Counted from the stretch's first letter, positions 26,799-36,020 are shown. The stretch is DNA of 64,000 nt from Lachnospiraceae bacterium (GCA_017934175.1 JAGBKB010000061.1:1-64000); one strand, 5' to 3'. The notes: generated from the sequence alone by a model not told the origin. A program made the numbers and translations.

Positions 26799-27981
26799 GT
26801 CTTAAAGTTTCTCTTGCTATCATAAGTTCTTCGTTGGTTGGAATTAAAAATACTTTTATTTTTGAATCATCTGTAGATATAAGTTGCATTTTTCCACGAA
26901 CATTATTTCTTTCTTTATCAATCTTAACTCCAAGGAATGAAAGATTATTACATATTGCTTCACGAATACTAATATCATTTTCTCCTATACCTGCTGTAAA
27001 TGCTATAGCATCACATCCACCAAGTGCAACCATATAGGCACCAATGTATTTACCAATTCTATATTTCATTACTTCCATGGCTCTTTTAGCACCAGCATCA
27101 CCTTTTTCATAAGCAAGTTCTACATCTCTACAGTCAGAAGAAATACCACTTAAACCAAGAAGACCAGATTTCTTATTTAAAATATTTAACATTTCATTTA
27201 TATCTATTTTTTCTTTATTGCAAATATATTGTAGAACTGCTGGGTCTACGTCACCAGAACGAGTTCCCATAACAAGTCCTTCAAGCGGAGTTAATCCCAT
27301 AGAAGTATCTACACATTTACCACCAACAGATGCTGATATTGATGCACCATTGCCAAGATGACAAACTATAACTTTTGCATCTGGCTTAAGGTTGCCAAAT
27401 TTAATTGTTTCTCTTGATACAAACATATGACTTGTGCCGTGGAAACCATAACGACGAATAGAATATTTCTCATAATATTCATAAGGGATAGCGTATAAAT
27501 ATGCCTTCTCCTCCATACCCATACCAAATGTAGTATCAAATACTACAACATTTTTTTTGCCAGGAGCATTTTTTTCACATGCTTCTATACCCATAAGGTT
27601 TGCAGGATTGTGAAGAGGACCTAAATCAAAACATTCTCTAATAACATCTTTTACGTGATTATCTACAAGAGTAGATTCAGTTAGTTTTATTCCACCGTGG
27701 AGAACTCTATGACCTATTGCAGAAATGTCATCAAGTGATTTGATTACACCATGTGTATTATCTGTCAATGCACTAAACATCGCATTTGCTGCATCACTAT
27801 GGTCTTTCATAGGATTCTCAATTACATAATCATCTTTTCCTGGAACTTTATGTGTAAGTTTTGAACCATCAATTCCTATTCTTTCTACGAGACCTTTTGC
27901 TACAACTTCCTCATTGTCCATATTGATAAGTTGGTATTTTAGTGAAGAAGAACCACAATTAATTACTAAAATATTATTCAT
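26788..27981 (-). CDS. ackA: Acetate kinase
   Basis: This 397-residue protein has all AckA signatures: N-C-G-S-S-S-L-K-Y at the N-terminus, H-R-V-L-H-G-G near residue 91, F-D-T-T-F near residue 149, H-L-G-N-G-A-S near 208, and F-T-A-G-I-G-E-N near 328. It converts acetyl phosphate plus ADP to acetate plus ATP. Acetyl phosphate is the product of glycine reductase, whose genes lie just downstream, so AckA supplies the energy-conserving step. No phosphotransacetylase gene is adjacent, which fits a pathway that makes acetyl phosphate directly. Confidence 0.96.
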   Translation of the reverse strand: MNNILVINCGSSSLKYQLINMDNEEVVAKGLVERIGIDGSKLTHKVPGKDDYVIENPMKDHSDAANAMFSALTDNTHGVIKSLDDISAIGHRVLHGGIKLTESTLVDNHVKDVIRECFDLGPLHNPANLMGIEACEKNAPGKKNVVVFDTTFGMGMEEKAYLYAIPYEYYEKYSIRRYGFHGTSHMFVSRETIKFGNLKPDAKVIVCHLGNGASISASVGGKCVDTSMGLTPLEGLVMGTRSGDVDPAVLQYICNKEKIDINEMLNILNKKSGLLGLSGISSDCRDVELAYEKGDAGAKRAMEVMKYRIGKYIGAYMVALGGCDAIAFTAGIGENDISIREAICNNLSFLGVKIDKERNNVRGKMQLISTDDSKIKVFLIPTNEELMIARETLRLAK

Positions 27982-28001
27982 ATTAAACCCCTTATATTGA
28001 T

Positions 28002-28032
28002 ATTATATGAAAATGTAATCAAACATTACATT
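28002..28032 (-). promoter_or_regulatory. Putative ackA promoter with an 8-bp inverted repeat at the -35 region
   Basis: On the minus strand TATAAT (28007-28002) sits upstream of ackA. The -35 region at 28025-28030 is a weak match and lies in the right arm of an inverted repeat, AATGTAAT (28012-28019) and ATTACATT (28025-28032), with a 5-base centre. This looks like an operator that would compete with RNA polymerase. Confidence 0.4.
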
Positions 28033-28174
28033 GTAAGAACATAAAATTTGACTTTTATTTCATATTCAGTATATTATAAACTAAATAATTAAAAATCGCA
28101 ATACTTGAAATTAAGGTAATATAGTCAAGTTATTATGGGTTAAAAAAATATATGTAAAAAAAATTAAATTGTGC

Positions 28175-28188
28175 TATAATAGAATCTA
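28175..28188 (+). promoter_or_regulatory. Extended -10 promoter of a probably leaderless gene
   Basis: TGC-TATAAT (TATAAT at 28175-28180) is an extended -10 box, and the ATG at 28188 is where transcription would start. The -35 region is weak. No ribosome binding site exists, as in the genes at 7643 and 11209. Confidence 0.5.
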
Positions 28189-28856
28189 TGAAAGTTGGAG
28201 ATTATGAATTAAAAACAATAGTTATTCCTATTATGGGGACAAATTGTTATTTTTTAAGTAAAGATAATAATGCTATTTTAGTTGATGCAGGAGGCGATGG
28301 GGAAATATTATATGAATATATAAAAAATAATGATTTGCACCTTGAGGCAATACTACTTACACATGGACATTTTGACCATATAGAAGCACTTGATTTATTA
28401 CATGAAAAGTATAGTGACATACCTATATATGCTTTTTATGATGAAAAAATAGTCATAGAAAATATGACAAATAGTCTTATGGAGCATGAGTTAAAAGATA
28501 ATACGAAAAATTCAATAACTTATTTAAAAGACAATAGTGTATTAAATGCATTAAATCTTACTATAAAACTTATTAGTACCCCGGGGCATACTGTTGGGTG
28601 TTGTTGTTACTATATTGAAGAACTAAAGATATTATTCTCTGGGGATACCTTATTTTGTGAAACCTATGGTCGGACAGACCTACCAACGAGTGACACAAAA
28701 GCGATAGTTAGAAGTGTCGCAGTGAAACTTATGAAATTAAATGATGATGTAGAGGTATATCCTGGACATGGATTTAGAACAAGTATAGGACATGAACGAA
28801 AAAACAACGAATTAGTGAGAGATTATGTAATAAAATGGGCGGAAAGTGACAATTAA
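28188..28856 (+). CDS. Metallo-beta-lactamase-fold hydrolase, glyoxalase II-like
   Basis: This 222-residue protein has T-H-G-H-F-D-H near residue 64, the zinc-binding H-x-H-x-D-H motif, then S-T-P-G-H-T near residue 130, F-S-G-D-T-L-F near residue 149 and P-G-H-G near residue 193. This is the YcbL/GloB-like group that hydrolyses thioesters or similar substrates with two metal ions. The native substrate is unknown. It stands alone between ackA and the glycine reductase operon and appears to be leaderless. Confidence 0.87.
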   Translation: MKVGDYELKTIVIPIMGTNCYFLSKDNNAILVDAGGDGEILYEYIKNNDLHLEAILLTHGHFDHIEALDLLHEKYSDIPIYAFYDEKIVIENMTNSLMEHELKDNTKNSITYLKDNSVLNALNLTIKLISTPGHTVGCCCYYIEELKILFSGDTLFCETYGRTDLPTSDTKAIVRSVAVKLMKLNDDVEVYPGHGFRTSIGHERKNNELVRDYVIKWAESDN

Positions 28857-28890
28857 ATATAAAAATATTAATAATTTTATTAAATTTCTA

Positions 28891-29175
28891 TTGATTTTAT
28901 ATTATAAATATGCTAATATTTGTTATGTAAGGTATAACCTAATATACTAACATAAATTGCAAATTTCTAATTTTTGTCTGGCTTTATGCCAAATGAGGGG
29001 GAATATGTATTTTAATGATTGTAAAAAGTTAAATGCGGAGAAATATGTTGCATCTAACTACAGAGAGAAAAACAATAGTGTTTTAATTTGTTATAATCCT
29101 ATTTTAAGATTAGGAAATTGTTTAGTTTCGTTTTATCTATAATATTGCCTTTGCTAATTTTGCGAAGGTTTTTTT
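28891..29175 (+). promoter_or_regulatory. Promoter and long leader with terminator ahead of the glycine reductase operon
   Basis: TTGATT (28891-28896) and TAATAT (28914-28919, preceded by TG at extended spacing) form a likely promoter. The following leader of about 250 bases has no convincing gene. It contains a small hairpin (TGGC-TTTAT-GCCA region near 28980) and ends with a 7-bp hairpin (arms 29148-29154 and 29162-29168) followed by seven T residues (29169-29175), an intrinsic terminator placed 30 bases before the trxB start. This is the layout of an attenuator or riboswitch. I do not see the conserved core of the glycine riboswitch. Confidence 0.5.
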
Positions 29176-29205
29176 ATTAAAATAAAAAATTTGTGGAGGT
29201 GCAAA

Positions 29206-30144
29206 ATGGCTGATAAATATGACGTAATAATTATTGGTGCAGGTCCTGCAGGTCTTGCAGCAGGTCTTTATGCCGGTAGGTCAAGACTTAAAACATTAAT
29301 TATTGAAAAAGGTCAAGATGGTGGTCAAATAGCAATAACTAATGAAATTGAAAATTATCCTGGAGCAATGCTTGAAGGTGAGTCAGGACCAAGTCTTATA
29401 AAGAGAATGACAGAGCAAGTTGCAAAGTTTGGTGCTGATAGAGTATCAGATATGGTTAAGAGCGTTGACTTAAAAGGTGATGTAAAGAAAGTTGAATGTG
29501 CAAAGGGAACATATGAAAGTAAGGCTGTGATTATCGCTACTGGATGTTTCCCAAAACCAATTGGTTGTAAGAATGAAGGTCAATATGTTGGAAAGGGAAT
29601 TTCATTCTGTGCAACTTGTGACGCAAACTTTTATCAAGACCTTGAGGTTTATGTAGTAGGTGGTGGAGACTCTGCAGTTGAAGAGGCAATGTATCTTACA
29701 GGTTTTGCAAGACACGTAACTATCATTCATAGAAGAGATGAACTTCGTGCTGCTAAATCTATTCAAGAGAAAGCATTTAAAAATAATAAATTATCTTTCA
29801 TGTGGGATACTGTAGTTGATGAAGTTGGTGGCGATGAAATCATGCAATATATGATAGTTAAAAATGTAAAAACTGGAGAGACAAAAAAGATAGAAGCAGA
29901 CCCAGATGATGGCATCTTTGGACTTTTCGGATTTATTGGTTACAATGCAAATTCAGAATTATTTAAAGGTGTCATAGATATGGATGAAGGTGGAAATATT
30001 TTAACTGATGAGAATATGCACACCAATATTCCTGGTGTATTTGCAGCAGGAGATATTAGAAAAAAGAGTTTAAAACAAGTTGTAACTGCTGCTGCAGATG
30101 GTGCTATCGCAGCAATGCAAGCAGAAAAGTTTATAAATGCATAG
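29206..30144 (+). CDS. trxB: Thioredoxin reductase of the glycine reductase system
   Basis: This 312-residue flavoprotein (from ATG 29206; GGAGG eight bases upstream) has the FAD loop G-A-G-P-A-G-L-A-A near residue 12, the redox-active C-A-T-C-D near residue 136, the NAD(P)H loop G-G-G-D-S-A near residue 154 and the C-terminal G-V-F-A-A-G-D segment. It reduces the thioredoxin encoded next, which in turn supplies electrons to the glycine reductase selenoprotein A. It opens the grd operon. Confidence 0.93.
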   Translation: MADKYDVIIIGAGPAGLAAGLYAGRSRLKTLIIEKGQDGGQIAITNEIENYPGAMLEGESGPSLIKRMTEQVAKFGADRVSDMVKSVDLKGDVKKVECAKGTYESKAVIIATGCFPKPIGCKNEGQYVGKGISFCATCDANFYQDLEVYVVGGGDSAVEEAMYLTGFARHVTIIHRRDELRAAKSIQEKAFKNNKLSFMWDTVVDEVGGDEIMQYMIVKNVKTGETKKIEADPDDGIFGLFGFIGYNANSELFKGVIDMDEGGNILTDENMHTNIPGVFAAGDIRKKSLKQVVTAAADGAIAAMQAEKFINA

Positions 30145-30171
30145 TAATTAAATTAATAGGAGGAAAATAAA

Positions 30172-30492
30172 ATGTTAGAAGTTAATAAGGAAACATTTGA
30201 ACCAGAGGTTTTAAAAGCAACAGGAAAAGTATTCGTAGATTTTTATGGAGATGGATGTGTACCATGTGCTGCACTTATGCCACATGTTCATGAGTTCGCA
30301 GAAAAATATGGTGACAAGATGAAGTTTTGTGCACTTAACACTACTCAAGCAAGAAGACTCGCTATAAGTCAAAAGATATTAGGACTTCCAGTTATGGCTA
30401 TATATGAAAATGGAGCGATGATAGATTCAGTTGTAAAAGATGATGCTACAGTAGAATCTATAGAAGCAATGATTAAGAAGCATATTGCATAA
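30172..30492 (+). CDS. trxA: Thioredoxin with the atypical active site GCVPC
   Basis: This 106-residue protein has the thioredoxin fold, with D-F-Y-G-D-G-C-V-P-C-A near residue 28 in place of the usual W-C-G-P-C, and the conserved cis-proline region L-G-L-P-V-M-A near residue 73. The GCVPC variant is known from thioredoxins of glycine-reducing clostridia and matches their special reductase. It transfers electrons from TrxB to glycine reductase. It lies 27 bases after trxB, with a strong ribosome binding site. Confidence 0.92.
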   Translation: MLEVNKETFEPEVLKATGKVFVDFYGDGCVPCAALMPHVHEFAEKYGDKMKFCALNTTQARRLAISQKILGLPVMAIYENGAMIDSVVKDDATVESIEAMIKKHIA

Positions 30493-30513
30493 TTATATTG
30501 AAAGGAAATAAAT

Positions 30514-32049
30514 ATGAAAAGTGTAATTAAAGGAACAGGTTACATATTAGCACATACTCCAGATATGGTTTTCTATAATGGTTCTACTCAAACTACAGAA
30601 CGAATAGTTAATCCTAATAGTGAGTATTTGAAAGAGTTACCAAAGCATTTAAGAAATTATGATCAAGCAGTATCATATTGGCCACACCAAGTATATATTG
30701 GTAATAAAACTCCAGAAGAATTAGCAAATACTGAAGAGCCATATTATGATAAAACTTGTGATTGCAAAGAAAGATATGGTAAATATGGTGAAATAATACC
30801 TGAAGATGAGTTCTACTTACTTTTACAGGCTTCAGATGTTTTTGATTTAGTAATGCTTGATAAAAATTTTGTAAGTAAGACAAAAGATAAATTTGCAAAA
30901 GACCCATATATAGATGAATCAATCGTTAATAGAGTTAAAGAAGGGTTTGACTTAAAAGATATTGAAAAATGTGTAAATGAAGAACACGCTGAAGGCTTAT
31001 ATATAGATTTTAAACTTGTAGGATGTGTAAAGAAAGCACATGATGTTGACCCAAACTTTTCAGCGCACGTAATTCATGAAAATTTAGTTGCAAAAGCATC
31101 ATCAGTTCTTGCTCTTATCGCAGGTGTAAAAAATGCTGGTATAAGTAAAGATGATGTTGATTTTGTTATAGATTGCTGCGAAGAAGCATGTGGAGATATG
31201 CTTCAACGTGGAGGTGGAAACTTTGCAAAGGCTGCAGCAGAAATTGCTGGACTTAACAATGCAACTGGTGCAGATACAAGAGGTTTCTGTGCAGGACCAT
31301 CTCATGCTATTATTGAAGCAGCATCACTTGTTGCAGCAGGTACTTATAAAACTGTAGCCGTAACAGCAGGTGGATGTACTGCTAAACTTGGTATGAATGG
31401 TGTAAATATAGTTAAGAAAGGTCTTCCTATCATGGAAGATGTTATAGCAGGATTTTGTATAATCATTTCTGAAAATGACCAAAAGAACCCAGTTATAAAT
31501 CTTGACATTCATGGAAAACTTGCAGTAGGTGCAGGAAGTGCTCCACAAAATGTTATAGGTGCTCTTGTTATGGACCCACTTGCAGAAGCAGGACTTAAAG
31601 TTACAGATATAGATAAGTTCTCTCCTGAAATGCAAAATGCAGAAATCATGAAAGCAGCAGCAACAGGTGATGTTGCAGAAGCAAACTATAAGATGATAGC
31701 AGCACTTGCAGTTAAACGTGGTGACCTTGACAAGGCAGCAGTTGCTACATTCCCTAAAGAAAAAGGTGTTAAAGGTTATGCTCCTATACAAGGGCATATA
31801 CCATCTGGTGTTCCACCAATAGGATATTTTAGAGATGAGATGCTAAAAGGTAAGATGAATAGAGCAATGATTATTGGTAAAGGTTCTCTTTTCCTTGGCC
31901 GTCTTACAAATCTTTTTGATGGTGTATCATTTGTTATAGAGAAAAATGATGGTTCAAAAGATAGTGGAGGAGCATCAGAAGAAGAAATCAAAGGATTAAT
32001 CGCCAAGGCTATGAAAGAATTTGCAAGTACACTTTTAAAATCAGAATAA
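30514..32049 (+). CDS. grdC: Glycine/sarcosine/betaine reductase component C, beta subunit
   Basis: This 511-residue protein matches GrdC over its whole length: K-G-T-G-Y-I-L-A-H-T-P-D-M near the start, then a long FabH/PlsX-like domain with C-C-E-E-A-C-G-D-M-L-Q-R-G-G-G-N-F near residue 222 and A-G-G-C-T-A-K-L-G-M near residue 286. With GrdD it releases acetyl phosphate from the Se-carboxymethyl group passed on by selenoprotein A. It is preceded by a GAAAGGAAA ribosome binding site and followed by grdD. Confidence 0.95.
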   Translation: MKSVIKGTGYILAHTPDMVFYNGSTQTTERIVNPNSEYLKELPKHLRNYDQAVSYWPHQVYIGNKTPEELANTEEPYYDKTCDCKERYGKYGEIIPEDEFYLLLQASDVFDLVMLDKNFVSKTKDKFAKDPYIDESIVNRVKEGFDLKDIEKCVNEEHAEGLYIDFKLVGCVKKAHDVDPNFSAHVIHENLVAKASSVLALIAGVKNAGISKDDVDFVIDCCEEACGDMLQRGGGNFAKAAAEIAGLNNATGADTRGFCAGPSHAIIEAASLVAAGTYKTVAVTAGGCTAKLGMNGVNIVKKGLPIMEDVIAGFCIIISENDQKNPVINLDIHGKLAVGAGSAPQNVIGALVMDPLAEAGLKVTDIDKFSPEMQNAEIMKAAATGDVAEANYKMIAALAVKRGDLDKAAVATFPKEKGVKGYAPIQGHIPSGVPPIGYFRDEMLKGKMNRAMIIGKGSLFLGRLTNLFDGVSFVIEKNDGSKDSGGASEEEIKGLIAKAMKEFASTLLKSE

Positions 32050-32073
32050 TTAATTTATTGAAAGGAAAAGAGT

Positions 32074-33228
32074 ATGAGTACATTAAAAGAACAAATTGCA
32101 AAATCATTTATGGCTATGGCAGAGGGTTTGGAATCAGGACAGTTCGGTGAAAAACCAAAAGTAGCCCTTACTGGTATGGGTTCTGAACACGGAGAGGCTA
32201 ACTCAATGCAGGCTGCAATTATGGCGGCAAAGAGTGGTATTGATGTTTATTATATAGGTACTTATGAAAATCCATTAGTAAAAACTATAAAAGTTAAAGA
32301 CGATGAAGAAGGACACAAGATGATGGAAAAGATGGTTGACAATAAAGAAGTAGATGCTGCAGTTACTATGCACTATCCATTTCCTATAGGAGTGTCAACT
32401 GTTGGTCGAGTAGTTACTCCAGCACATGGAAAAGAAATGTTTATAGCCAATACTACTGGAACATCAAGTACAGATAGAGTTGAAGGAATGGTCATAAATG
32501 CTATAAGTGGTATAATAGTTGCTAAAGCAACTGGTATCGCTGACCCGACTGTAGGAATATTAAATGTTGAAGGTGCAAAAGCAGTTGAGAAAGCATTAAA
32601 TGAATTAAAAGCAGGAGGATATAAGTTTACTTGGGGAGAATCAAAAAGAACTGATGGTGGTGTGTGCTTAAGAGGTAATGATGTATTGCAAGGAACTACA
32701 GATATATTAGTTACTGATTCACTTACTGGAAATGTTCTTATGAAAGTTTTATCTGCTTTTATGAGCGGCGGAAATTATGAGTCAACTGGATTTGGGTATG
32801 GACCTGGCATGGGAATAGGATATGATAAATTAGTATTTATAGTATCTCGTGCATCAGGTGCTCCAGTTCTTGCACATGCTATGACACTTGCAGGTGACCT
32901 TGTTCGTAATCATATACTTGATATAGCAAAAGATGAATATAAAAAAGCAAAAAAAGCAGGTCTTGATAATATACTTGAAGCAATAAGAGCAAAGAATAAA
33001 TCTGCTGGTACATCTACTGAAGAAGTAAAGATGCCACCAAAAGAGCCAGTTCCTGCAGCAATCCTTGGTGTTGAAGTTATGGACCTTGAAGATGCTGTTA
33101 AAACACTTTGGAAAGAAAATATTTATGCTGAATCAGGAATGGGATGTACAGGACCAGTTGTTATGATGAGCGATGCTAATGAAGCAAAGGCTCGTGAGAT
33201 ATTAAAGAAGGCTGGATATATTTCTTAG
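32074..33228 (+). CDS. grdD: Glycine/sarcosine/betaine reductase component C, alpha subunit
   Basis: This 384-residue protein resembles PlsX-like phosphate acyltransferases and matches GrdD: G-M-G-S-E-H-G near residue 35, G-M-G-I-G-Y-D near residue 247, and the C-terminal E-S-G-M-G-C-T-G-P-V-V near residue 354 with the cysteine used for the acetyl intermediate. It forms component C with GrdC and produces acetyl phosphate in the cytoplasm. A 158-base gap with its own likely promoter separates it from grdA. Confidence 0.95.
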   Translation: MSTLKEQIAKSFMAMAEGLESGQFGEKPKVALTGMGSEHGEANSMQAAIMAAKSGIDVYYIGTYENPLVKTIKVKDDEEGHKMMEKMVDNKEVDAAVTMHYPFPIGVSTVGRVVTPAHGKEMFIANTTGTSSTDRVEGMVINAISGIIVAKATGIADPTVGILNVEGAKAVEKALNELKAGGYKFTWGESKRTDGGVCLRGNDVLQGTTDILVTDSLTGNVLMKVLSAFMSGGNYESTGFGYGPGMGIGYDKLVFIVSRASGAPVLAHAMTLAGDLVRNHILDIAKDEYKKAKKAGLDNILEAIRAKNKSAGTSTEEVKMPPKEPVPAAILGVEVMDLEDAVKTLWKENIYAESGMGCTGPVVMMSDANEAKAREILKKAGYIS

Positions 33229-33257
33229 TCAAAATGTAGATATAACGATATATAAAA

Positions 33258-33285
33258 TTGTTTACTAAAAGTTTATACATATAAT
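33258..33285 (+). promoter_or_regulatory. Likely internal promoter for grdA
   Basis: TTGTTT (33258-33263) and TATAAT (33280-33285) are spaced by 16 bp in the gap between grdD and grdA. It would allow extra expression of selenoprotein A, which is needed in larger amounts than component C. A transcript start near 33292 leaves a leader of about 95 bases. Confidence 0.45.
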
Positions 33286-33386
33286 AGAATATCTAAGTGT
33301 GCTTTTATGAATTATAATGATAATTTGTTAAAACACTTTTTTGGACATTCTATGAATTAAAATTAAATATTAAGGAGGTAATAGTC

Positions 33387-33863
33387 ATGAGTATTTTAGC
33401 CGGAAAGAAAGTAGTCATCATTGGCGATCGTGATGGCGTACCAGGTCCCGCTATTGAGGCTTGTGCTAAATCTGCAGGTGCAGAAGTAGTATTTTCATCA
33501 ACAGAATGCTTCGTCTGAACAGCCGCAGGAGCAATGGATCTTGAGAACCAAAAGAGAGTAAAGGAATTCGCTGAAAAGTTTGGAGCAGAGAATGTAGTAG
33601 TACTTCTCGGAGCAGCAGAAGGTGAGGCATCAGGTCTCGCTGCTGAAACAGTTACAAACGGCGACCCTACTTATGCAGGTCCATTGACAGGAGTTCAGTT
33701 AGGACTCACAGTTTATCACGTATGTGAACCAGAAGTTAAGGCAGAATTTGATGCTGCAGTTTATGAAGATCAAGTTTCTATGATGGAAATGGTTCTTAAT
33801 GTTGATGATATTATAAAAGAAATGTCATCAATAAGATCTCAATACTGCAAATATTTAAAATAG
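33387..33863 (+). CDS. grdA: Glycine reductase selenoprotein A (Sec44)
   Basis: The gene reads through an in-frame TGA at 33516-33518 (codon 44), giving 158 residues. The context C-F-V-U-T-A-A-G-A-M-D is the GrdA redox motif C-x-x-U, and Sec44 is the position known in the family. The N-terminus ([17 protein letters not shown]) and the remaining sequence match GrdA. It carries the carboxymethyl-selenoether between components B and C. The start ATG has AAGGAGG seven bases upstream. By eye the hairpin after this TGA is weaker than those after grdB and the ABC permease. Confidence 0.97.
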
Positions 33864-33869
33864 TTTTTT

Positions 33870-33902
33870 AGCGAAAGTGACTTCGTGTTGCTTTCGCTTT
33901 TC
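33870..33902 (+). terminator. Intrinsic terminator after grdA
   Basis: AGCGAAAG (33870-33877) pairs with CTTTCGCT (33891-33898) around a 13-base loop, followed by a T-rich run. It separates grdA from the symporter gene, though partial read-through is likely in such operons. Confidence 0.8.
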
Positions 33903-34026
33903 TTTATTGTTTTAAGTAAAAAATAATTAAATAATTATTTTACTGAATAGATATTTTAAATAGTGAACTTTAAAAGAATGCAATGACAGAATTTGCATTT
34001 TAAATATAAGTTTTGGAGGTAGTTTT

Positions 34027-35508
34027 ATGAGTTTAAGTTCTTTCATTACAGCATTTGACAATTTACTTTGGTCACCAATTCCAGTATTGCAGAATGTACC
34101 ACTTCTTGGATGGTTAAGTCCACTTGCTATCTTACTTGTTGGTACTGGAATTTGGTTTTCTTTTGCTACTGGTTTTATCCAAGTTAGAAAATTCGGGGAA
34201 GGAATGAAAAATGTGTTCGGCGGATTATTCAAAAAATCTGAAAAAGCCGGAGCGCATGGTATGTCATCTTTCCAAGCACTTTGTACAGCAATTGCTGCTC
34301 AAGTAGGTACAGGAAATATAGTAGGTGCATCAACTGCTATAGCTGTTGGTGGTCCAGGTGCTATATTTTGGATGTGGATAGCAGCATTTTTCGGTATGGC
34401 AACTATATTTGTAGAAGCAACTCTTGCTCAGAAGTATAAGAAAGTCGGTGATGATGGTCATGTAACTGGTGGACCAGTATACTATATTTCTGCAGCATTT
34501 AAGGGTGGTTTTGGCAAGTGTTTGGCAGCATTATTTGCTATTCTTATCATTTTATCACTTGGCTTTATGGGTTGTGCAGTTCAATCTAATGGTATAGTAG
34601 ATGCTTGGAGAACAGTTGCTGAGCATGCTAATTTAGATGAGGGAACAGTTAATATGATTATGATTATAATAGGTGTTGTATTAGCTGTTATAGCATTATT
34701 AATATTTGTTGGTGGTATAAGTGCTATTGCATCATTCACAGAAAAGATTGTTCCTGCAATGGCAGTTATATTCATAATAGGTTCACTTATAGTTATTATT
34801 GCTCATGCAAATACTATTCCAACAATATTTGCATTAATATTTAAAGGTGCATTTAATGGACAGGCACTTGCAGGTGGTGCTACTGGATGGATTATAAGTC
34901 AAGCATTAAGTAAAGGTGTTGCAAGAGGATTATTCTCAAATGAGGCAGGAATGGGTTCTACTCCACATGCACATGCAGTTGCTAAAGTTGATCATCCAGT
35001 AGATCAAGGTTATACTGCTATGATAGGTGTATTTATTGATACATTTATAATTCTTGATTTAACTGCATTTGTTGTTATAGGTTCTTATATAGCTCCAAAT
35101 CTCACTAATGCTGAGATATTTAAACCGGATGGTACACTTGTTCTTACAGGTGCAAACCTTGCACAAGCAGGTTTCTCATCATTATACGGATCATTTGGAA
35201 ATATCTTTATAGCATTCTGCCTTACATTCTTTGCATTCTCAACTGTTATTGGTTGGTATTTCTTTGGTGCAACAAACTGGAAATATTTATTCGGTTCAAA
35301 GACTATTAAGTTATATGCTGTTTTAGTTTCAGTTTGTGTATTCTTTGGAGCATTTGCTACTCTAAAGAATAATGGTGCATTATTATTAGAAACAAATGAT
35401 ATTTGGAATTTACAAGATGCATTAAATGGTCTTATGGTAATACCTAACTTACTTGGTATTCTTGCATTAACTGGTGTCGCTATTGCAGTTATGAAAGAAA
35501 AAAAATAA
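34027..35508 (+). CDS. Amino-acid carrier protein, sodium:alanine/glycine symporter (AGCS) family
   Basis: This 493-residue protein has about eleven membrane helices and the AGCS signatures T-A-I-A-A-Q-V-G-T-G-N-I-V-G near residue 90 and G-L-F-S-N-E-A-G-M-G-S-T-P-H-A-H near residue 305. Members import alanine or glycine with sodium ions. Its place between grdA and grdX makes glycine the likely substrate, feeding the glycine reductase. GGAGG lies ahead of the ATG. Confidence 0.92.
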   Translation: MSLSSFITAFDNLLWSPIPVLQNVPLLGWLSPLAILLVGTGIWFSFATGFIQVRKFGEGMKNVFGGLFKKSEKAGAHGMSSFQALCTAIAAQVGTGNIVGASTAIAVGGPGAIFWMWIAAFFGMATIFVEATLAQKYKKVGDDGHVTGGPVYYISAAFKGGFGKCLAALFAILIILSLGFMGCAVQSNGIVDAWRTVAEHANLDEGTVNMIMIIIGVVLAVIALLIFVGGISAIASFTEKIVPAMAVIFIIGSLIVIIAHANTIPTIFALIFKGAFNGQALAGGATGWIISQALSKGVARGLFSNEAGMGSTPHAHAVAKVDHPVDQGYTAMIGVFIDTFIILDLTAFVVIGSYIAPNLTNAEIFKPDGTLVLTGANLAQAGFSSLYGSFGNIFIAFCLTFFAFSTVIGWYFFGATNWKYLFGSKTIKLYAVLVSVCVFFGAFATLKNNGALLLETNDIWNLQDALNGLMVIPNLLGILALTGVAIAVMKEKK

Positions 35509-35537
35509 ATAGCGATAGATTATAATAGTTAAGATAT

Positions 35538-35906
35538 ATGAAATATATAATCATAACAAACAATCCACTTGTTAAAGAAAAATATGTGGATAAAGAAGTA
35601 GAGTTTAGTGATGTGAGTTATCAAGAAATTTTACAATCGGTAAAAAACAAAATTGCATTAGGACATAAAATACTGACTCATCCGCTATCAGGTTCAGTAA
35701 AACCAAAAGAGACTCCATATAAGTCAATTATGATTTCAAAAGAAAGAGCAAGTGTGGACTTGGAGTCAATAGACATAATTGAAAATGCAATTATCACAGC
35801 ATCAAAGTTTGTTGAAAGAAGAGATAAGTGGACACCAAGAGTTTTAGAAGATTTTAAACTCGTAGATTTTACACTAATTGATAGTGCGATGGGCTCAGTT
35901 AGTTAG
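35538..35906 (+). CDS. grdX: GrdX family protein
   Basis: This 122-residue protein matches GrdX, a small protein always found in grd operons: I-I-T-N-N-P-L-V at the start, then H-P-L-S-G-S-V-K-P-x-x-T-P-Y and S-I-x-x-I-E-N-A-I. Its function is not established. It has no membrane segment or cysteine motif. It sits directly upstream of grdE, as in other glycine-fermenting species. The gap to grdE holds a GC-rich imperfect hairpin near 35970-35998. Confidence 0.88.
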   Translation: MKYIIITNNPLVKEKYVDKEVEFSDVSYQEILQSVKNKIALGHKILTHPLSGSVKPKETPYKSIMISKERASVDLESIDIIENAIITASKFVERRDKWTPRVLEDFKLVDFTLIDSAMGSVS

Positions 35907-36020
35907 TTTACTAAACTAAAGAAGAAGAGAGTTATAACTTATTATTATTTACACTGTAATTATATTATAGAGTGCGCCCACCGTAGGGTGCGCCCACAAA
36001 AATAAAAGGAGGAAAGAAAA

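Noticed and set aside
28957..29142. A 61-residue open frame in the leader before trxB
   Set aside because: It has a cysteine- and asparagine-rich composition with no recognisable domain and occupies a region that looks like a structured leader; GGGGG before an internal ATG is weak evidence. I treat it as non-coding.
28930..29175. Glycine riboswitch before the glycine reductase operon
   Set aside because: Expected from function, but the conserved GGAGAG / CCGAAGG-type core of the aptamer is not seen in this leader or in the gaps before grdA and grdE.
31324..31797. Minus-strand open frames inside grdC and other conserved genes
   Set aside because: They are antisense shadows of well-recognised coding sequences and have unnatural Cys- and Ser-rich composition.
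33516..33560. A strong SECIS hairpin directly after the grdA UGA
   Set aside because: By eye I could not find a stem comparable with those after the grdB and permease UGAs. GrdA is still called a selenoprotein from protein conservation; a folding program is needed for the SECIS.
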